DNA from: Extensimonas vulgaris
GTDB taxonomy: Bacteria; Pseudomonadota; Gammaproteobacteria; Burkholderiales; Burkholderiaceae_C
Direction: 5' to 3'
NCBI RefSeq assembly: GCF_003337425.1
Contig: NZ_QPJU01000003.1
Span: forward strand, 256,990 to 320,989
DNA length: 64,000 bases
Every line of letters starts with the position of its first letter. Position 1 is the first letter of the stretch. Of the stretch, positions 63,267 through 64,000 are shown one piece after another. The position numbers and the translations under genes were made by a program. The notes beneath the pieces were generated by a model, which had not been told where the DNA came from, did not search any database, and saw only the letters and a program-made list of their open reading frames with translations.

Positions 63267-64000
63267 TTGCGCGCACGACACCCTTCTTCATCCCCAACTC
63301 CCGTGGTGCCGCACCATATCGCCATCGTCATGGATGGTAACGGTCGCTGGGCGAAGCGCCGCTTTCTGCCGCGTCTGGCCGGGCACCGGCAGGGCGTCGA
63401 ATCCTTGCGCCGTTGCGTTCGCGCCTGCCTTGATCGTGGCGTAAAGGTGCTCACCGTATTTGCTTTTTCGTCCGAGAACTGGAGCCGCCCTGCGGAAGAG
63501 GTCTCTGGCCTCATGGAGCTGCTCGCGCTGGCGCTAGCGCGAGAAGTGCCTTTGCTCAAACAAGACGGGGTGCGGCTTTATTGCGTGGGCGAGCGCGCCG
63601 GGCTCTCGGCGCGGGTGCGCGAGGGGCTCGCACAGGCCGAGGCGAGCACGGTCACTCTGGCAGAACCACCGCGCCTGGTGCTCAACGTGTGCTTCAACTA
63701 CGGCGGCCGTTGGGACATCACACAGGCGGCGGCCGCACTCGCCGCGCGCGGCGAGGCCATCACCGAGCAAAGCCTGTCCGGCGCGCTGGCGTTGGCCCAT
63801 GTGCCGGACCCGGACTTGCTGATCCGCACCGGCGGCGAGATGCGCCTGAGCAACTTTTTGCTCTGGCAGGCCGCGTATTCCGAGCTGTTTTTCAGCGACA
63901 AGCTCTGGCCCGATTTCGACGAGGCCGCGCTGGAGCAGGCCATCGCCGCCTACGCTGCGCGCGAGCGCCGCTTCGGCAAGACATCCGAGCAGGTGCGCGC
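63267..64000 (+). CDS. uppS: Isoprenyl transferase (undecaprenyl diphosphate synthase), 3'-truncated by the window edge
   Basis: Makes the C55 lipid carrier for peptidoglycan. The frame is open from TTG at 63267 to the window end (about 244 codons). HHIAIVMDGNGRWAKRR holds the catalytic Asp, then LTVFAFSSENWSRPAEEV, NVCFNYGGRWDI, LIRTGGEMRLSNFLLWQAAYSELFF and the C-terminal RERRFGKT. Start: TTG 63267 gives a 14-residue leader before HH, typical in length; GTG at 63303 or 63306 is possible. Neither has a strong ribosome-binding site. Last visible gene of the rpsB cluster; cdsA, dxr and rseP would be expected next. Confidence 0.93.
   Translation, partial: MRARHPSSSPTPVVPHHIAIVMDGNGRWAKRRFLPRLAGHRQGVESLRRCVRACLDRGVKVLTVFAFSSENWSRPAEEVSGLMELLALALAREVPLLKQDGVRLYCVGERAGLSARVREGLAQAEASTVTLAEPPRLVLNVCFNYGGRWDITQAAAALAARGEAITEQSLSGALALAHVPDPDLLIRTGGEMRLSNFLLWQAAYSELFFSDKLWPDFDEAALEQAIAAYAARERRFGKTSEQVR

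Overview
The window is a 64 kb chromosomal segment of a GC-rich betaproteobacterium, most likely of the family Comamonadaceae (order Burkholderiales). The evidence is gene order (algZ/algR divergent from argH; yceD-rpmF-plsX-fabHDG-acpP-fabF-rpoE-rseA; ygfZ divergent from mltG-tmk-holB-pilZ-tatD; rpsB-tsf-pyrH-frr-uppS), the protein sequences, and a dispersed repeat of about 45 bp (core ATAGCTGCTTGCGC) that I recall from this family. The genus cannot be fixed from the sequence alone. No rRNA, tRNA, CRISPR array, prophage or complete insertion sequence was seen. Most of the window is core chromosome, with small accessory islands.

Layout. 1-3.3 kb: the 3' end of KDPG aldolase, an acyl-CoA synthetase and a ZIP metal transporter. 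3.3-4.0 kb: a RelE/NadS-type toxin-antitoxin pair beside the LytTR-type AlgZ/AlgR two-component system (4.0-5.9 kb), which is divergent from argH. 7.6-16.6 kb: a membrane diguanylate cyclase, an FMN lactate-dehydrogenase-like enzyme coupled to dinB, and two paralogous Aer-like PAS chemoreceptors separated by about 0.9 kb of decayed toxin-antitoxin genes and repeats. 16.7-19.3 kb: queF, a prolyl-4-hydroxylase-like oxygenase and yaaA. 19.5-26.7 kb: rne divergent from the rluC-HAD-Rieske-sppA operon. 26.9-29.2 kb: enoyl-CoA hydratase, an RsmI-like methyltransferase and maf.

29.2-37.7 kb is the fatty-acid/phospholipid initiation operon running into a sigma-E/anti-sigma pair. 37.8-42.2 kb holds panE, two YeeE/YedE half-transporters, dusA and a stomatin/NfeD pair. 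42.4-44.8 kb is a PLP-dependent basic amino acid decarboxylase. 44.8-50.6 kb carries an ankyrin protein, then tatD-pilZ-holB-tmk-mltG, with ygfZ divergent. 50.6-58.1 kb is catabolic: a thioesterase-GNAT fusion, an HSL-type esterase, an exported hydratase-like protein, an operon of Fe-alcohol dehydrogenase, hotdog protein, acyl-CoA ligase and unknown protein, and a 3-hydroxyacyl-CoA dehydrogenase. 58.4-59.9 kb: a CsgG-like lipoprotein gene between two inverted copies of a 169-bp MITE-like element. 60.0-64.0 kb: rpsB-tsf-pyrH-frr and the start of uppS.

How the genes work together. Several loci concern surface behaviour and signalling: AlgZ/AlgR, PilZ, the diguanylate cyclase and the two redox-type chemoreceptors, the first of which has an FNR/ANR-like box upstream. 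The fab, sigma-E and rpsB-uppS blocks cover envelope and translation housekeeping. The least ordinary content is the repeat landscape: at least five families of small palindromic or dispersed repeats lie at gene borders, supply start codons or lie inside coding regions (sppA, ygfZ), and surround gene remnants.
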